Shown here piece by piece: positions 5,397 through 6,731 of a stretch of 6,731 nt of DNA. The notes below the pieces were generated by a model. That model did no database searches. It saw only the letters and a program-made list of their open reading frames with translations, and had not been told where the DNA came from. The stretch spans positions 1 through 6,731 of the forward strand of contig CANHVD010000323.1 of the NCBI GenBank assembly GCA_947463775.1, read 5' to 3'. This DNA comes from Planctomycetaceae bacterium. Its GTDB lineage: Bacteria > Planctomycetota > Planctomycetia > Planctomycetales > Planctomycetaceae. The position numbers were made by a program, and so were the translations under genes. The stretch's first letter is position 1. Each line of letters starts with the position of its first letter.

Positions 5397-6731
5397 TTAC
5401 GCTCGCAGACTCGCCGACAGCCCCGATTCGCAGGCCGTGATGATGGACTTCACTGCGGAGTCCACTTCATCTGTCGTCAGTGTTCGATCCGATGCCATAA
5501 ACCGACACGTAATCAAATACGACTTGCGATCGGCTGCAATCTGCTTTCCTCGATACTGCCCGCCAAACGATGTGCCAAGCAACAATTCTCCTGCGGCCTG
5601 AGAAACGGTCGATGCCAACTGAGCCCAGCTGACGGATTCGGGCAGCACGAAATTCAGATCTCGTGAAACTGATGGGAACCGAGGCAGCGGGGTGTAGCTT
5701 CGCGAAGGCTCAAACAGTTCTTCAATCAGCGGCAATCGCAGTTCGGCGATCGTCACGGCGTCCTGAAGATCCGATCGATCCAGAACATCGCGGCTGAGTT
5801 CTCCGATCCAGCCCCAGACTTCGCCGTTCAAAGACACCGAGGCGCCGCGGCCGGCGGTGAATTCGGGATTTTCCACTGGAGCTGTGGTGATCACCGAGTG
5901 AGGTGCCAATTTTTGAGCCAGTGCTTCTACGGCACCAAGCAGGATCGCAAACGGTCGCCCGGAGACGATTCCGACCGTCAATGGCTCGGCGACGTTTTCA
6001 GGCTTGCCCTGTCCGGCTGACAGATAGACTCGTGCGACTTCAAACAGTTCCGCATTCGCGGTGCCGTGGCGTTCGTTCTGACGTCGACACTGCAGCAGGC
6101 TGGGGATCAGGCTTTGACGCAACTGGTTCTCATGACTGCGGCTGGAGTGATTGACTGCCACCGCCGGAATATCACCCAGTGGCTGAAACAGCTTCCGCTG
6201 GTCTTCGCTGACGAATGACAATGTTAGCGCTTCGGAGAATCCGCAGGAAACCAGTTGATTGCGTACGGAATCCAGCACGCGTTCGCGACGAGTTCTCGCG
6301 GTGGAGACCACCGGCAGAGTCGCATCGGTCGGGATATGTTCATAACCATGAATGCGCGCGACTTCTTCAATCAGATCGCATTCACGCAGCAAATCAGGTC
6401 GCCAGCTTGGTGGTTCCACGGTGACCGTTGACTCATCGCGAGCGACCAGTCGCAGGCCAAGATTCTCCAGAATCCGTACGCTGGTGTCATGGGGAATCTG
6501 AATGCCCAGCAAGCGTGAGATTTGAGCAAATCGCAGGCTGATGTGTTCGCGAGATTGCGGCGGAGCCTGACCGGCCACGACCGAACCGCTCAGCAACGTA
6601 CCACCAGCAACCTGCAGAATCAGTTCGCAGCAGCGGCGAGAAGCCCAGTCCAGTTGCATTCGATCGACTTTGCGTTCGAAGCGGTAGGATGAAGGACTGT
6701 GCAATTTCAGGCTGCGGGCCGTGGCGCGAAC
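5397..6731 (-). CDS. pheT: Phenylalanyl-tRNA synthetase beta subunit, C-terminal 444 residues (5' end outside the window)
   Basis: The beta chain of the alpha2-beta2 cytoplasmic enzyme that charges tRNA-Phe. The frame is open to the window edge; a TTG at 6704 is an internal Leu codon, since the nine codons before it continue the family sequence. The first residues (SSYRFERKVDR) are the end of the B3/B4 editing region. Residues about 62-135 are the B5 domain, ending in WRPDLLRECDLIEEVARIHGY. Residues about 145-335 are the catalytic-like core, with TRRERVLDSVRNQLVSCGFSEAL, LRQSLIPSLL and ELFEVARVY. Residues about 345-444 are the FDX-ACB domain that binds the tRNA anticodon stem, starting YTPLPRFPSVSRDLNFVLPE. 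Family members are usually near 800 aa, so roughly the N-terminal 45 percent is missing, including the tRNA-binding EMAP-like domain if present. The gene converges on the TPR-like gene. Nothing suggests damage. Confidence 0.96.
   Translation of the reverse strand, partial: VRATARSLKLHSPSSYRFERKVDRMQLDWASRRCCELILQVAGGTLLSGSVVAGQAPPQSREHISLRFAQISRLLGIQIPHDTSVRILENLGLRLVARDESTVTVEPPSWRPDLLRECDLIEEVARIHGYEHIPTDATLPVVSTARTRRERVLDSVRNQLVSCGFSEALTLSFVSEDQRKLFQPLGDIPAVAVNHSSRSHENQLRQSLIPSLLQCRRQNERHGTANAELFEVARVYLSAGQGKPENVAEPLTVGIVSGRPFAILLGAVEALAQKLAPHSVITTAPVENPEFTAGRGASVSLNGEVWGWIGELSRDVLDRSDLQDAVTIAELRLPLIEELFEPSRSYTPLPRFPSVSRDLNFVLPESVSWAQLASTVSQAAGELLLGTSFGGQYRGKQIAADRKSYLITCRFMASDRTLTTDEVDSAVKSIITACESGLSASLRA

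Noticed and set aside
6702..6704. TTG as the start of pheT
   Set aside because: The frame is open to the window end and the codons before it continue the conserved PheT sequence, so the gene is simply cut by the window.

Overview
The window most likely comes from a planctomycete (Planctomycetota, probably order Planctomycetales). The main reason is the large central protein. It has a Sec-type signal peptide, a von Willebrand A (vWA) domain, a long coiled coil, a secretin-N/STN-like domain and a Gly-Met tract of GMGG type, an arrangement I know only from this phylum. The assignment rests on recalled protein families, not on a database search.

Layout. (1) Positions 1-724, minus strand: the 5' part of an exported protein of unknown function. 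It reads open to the window edge and has no stop inside the window. (2) Positions 725-1160: a divergent intergenic region that should hold promoters for both directions; no strong promoter is visible. (3) Positions 1161-3740, plus strand: the vWA/STN-like protein, 859 aa. (4) Positions 3741-3822: a short junction containing a perfectly continuous 19-bp hairpin ending in TTTT. (5) Positions 3785-4957, plus strand: a TPR-like helical protein with a C-terminal beta domain carrying the signature GDADLDL. (6) Positions 4958-5396: a convergent intergenic region full of terminator-like inverted and direct repeats. (7) Positions 5397-6731, minus strand: the C-terminal 444 residues of phenylalanyl-tRNA synthetase beta subunit (pheT), which continues past the window end.

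The most interesting point is the junction between genes 3 and 5. As I recall the planctomycete family, both are parts of one long polypeptide. Here the first part ends in a run of nine A (3720-3728), three Lys codons, ten bases before its stop codon. The second part is open in the -1 frame from position 3710, so it already covers the A run. A -1 ribosomal shift, or one extra A added by transcriptional slippage, would join them into one protein of about 1265 aa. The hairpin at 3778-3820 lies between the two parts and contains both ATG candidates of the second one. Three explanations compete: a homopolymer sequencing or assembly error, a real frameshift or gene fission with a terminator between the halves, or a slippage site that sets the ratio of short to fused protein.

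The exported vWA/TPR protein is probably an envelope or periplasmic assembly factor, but no substrate or partner can be read from the sequence. pheT is a housekeeping neighbour transcribed toward this locus, with no evident functional link.
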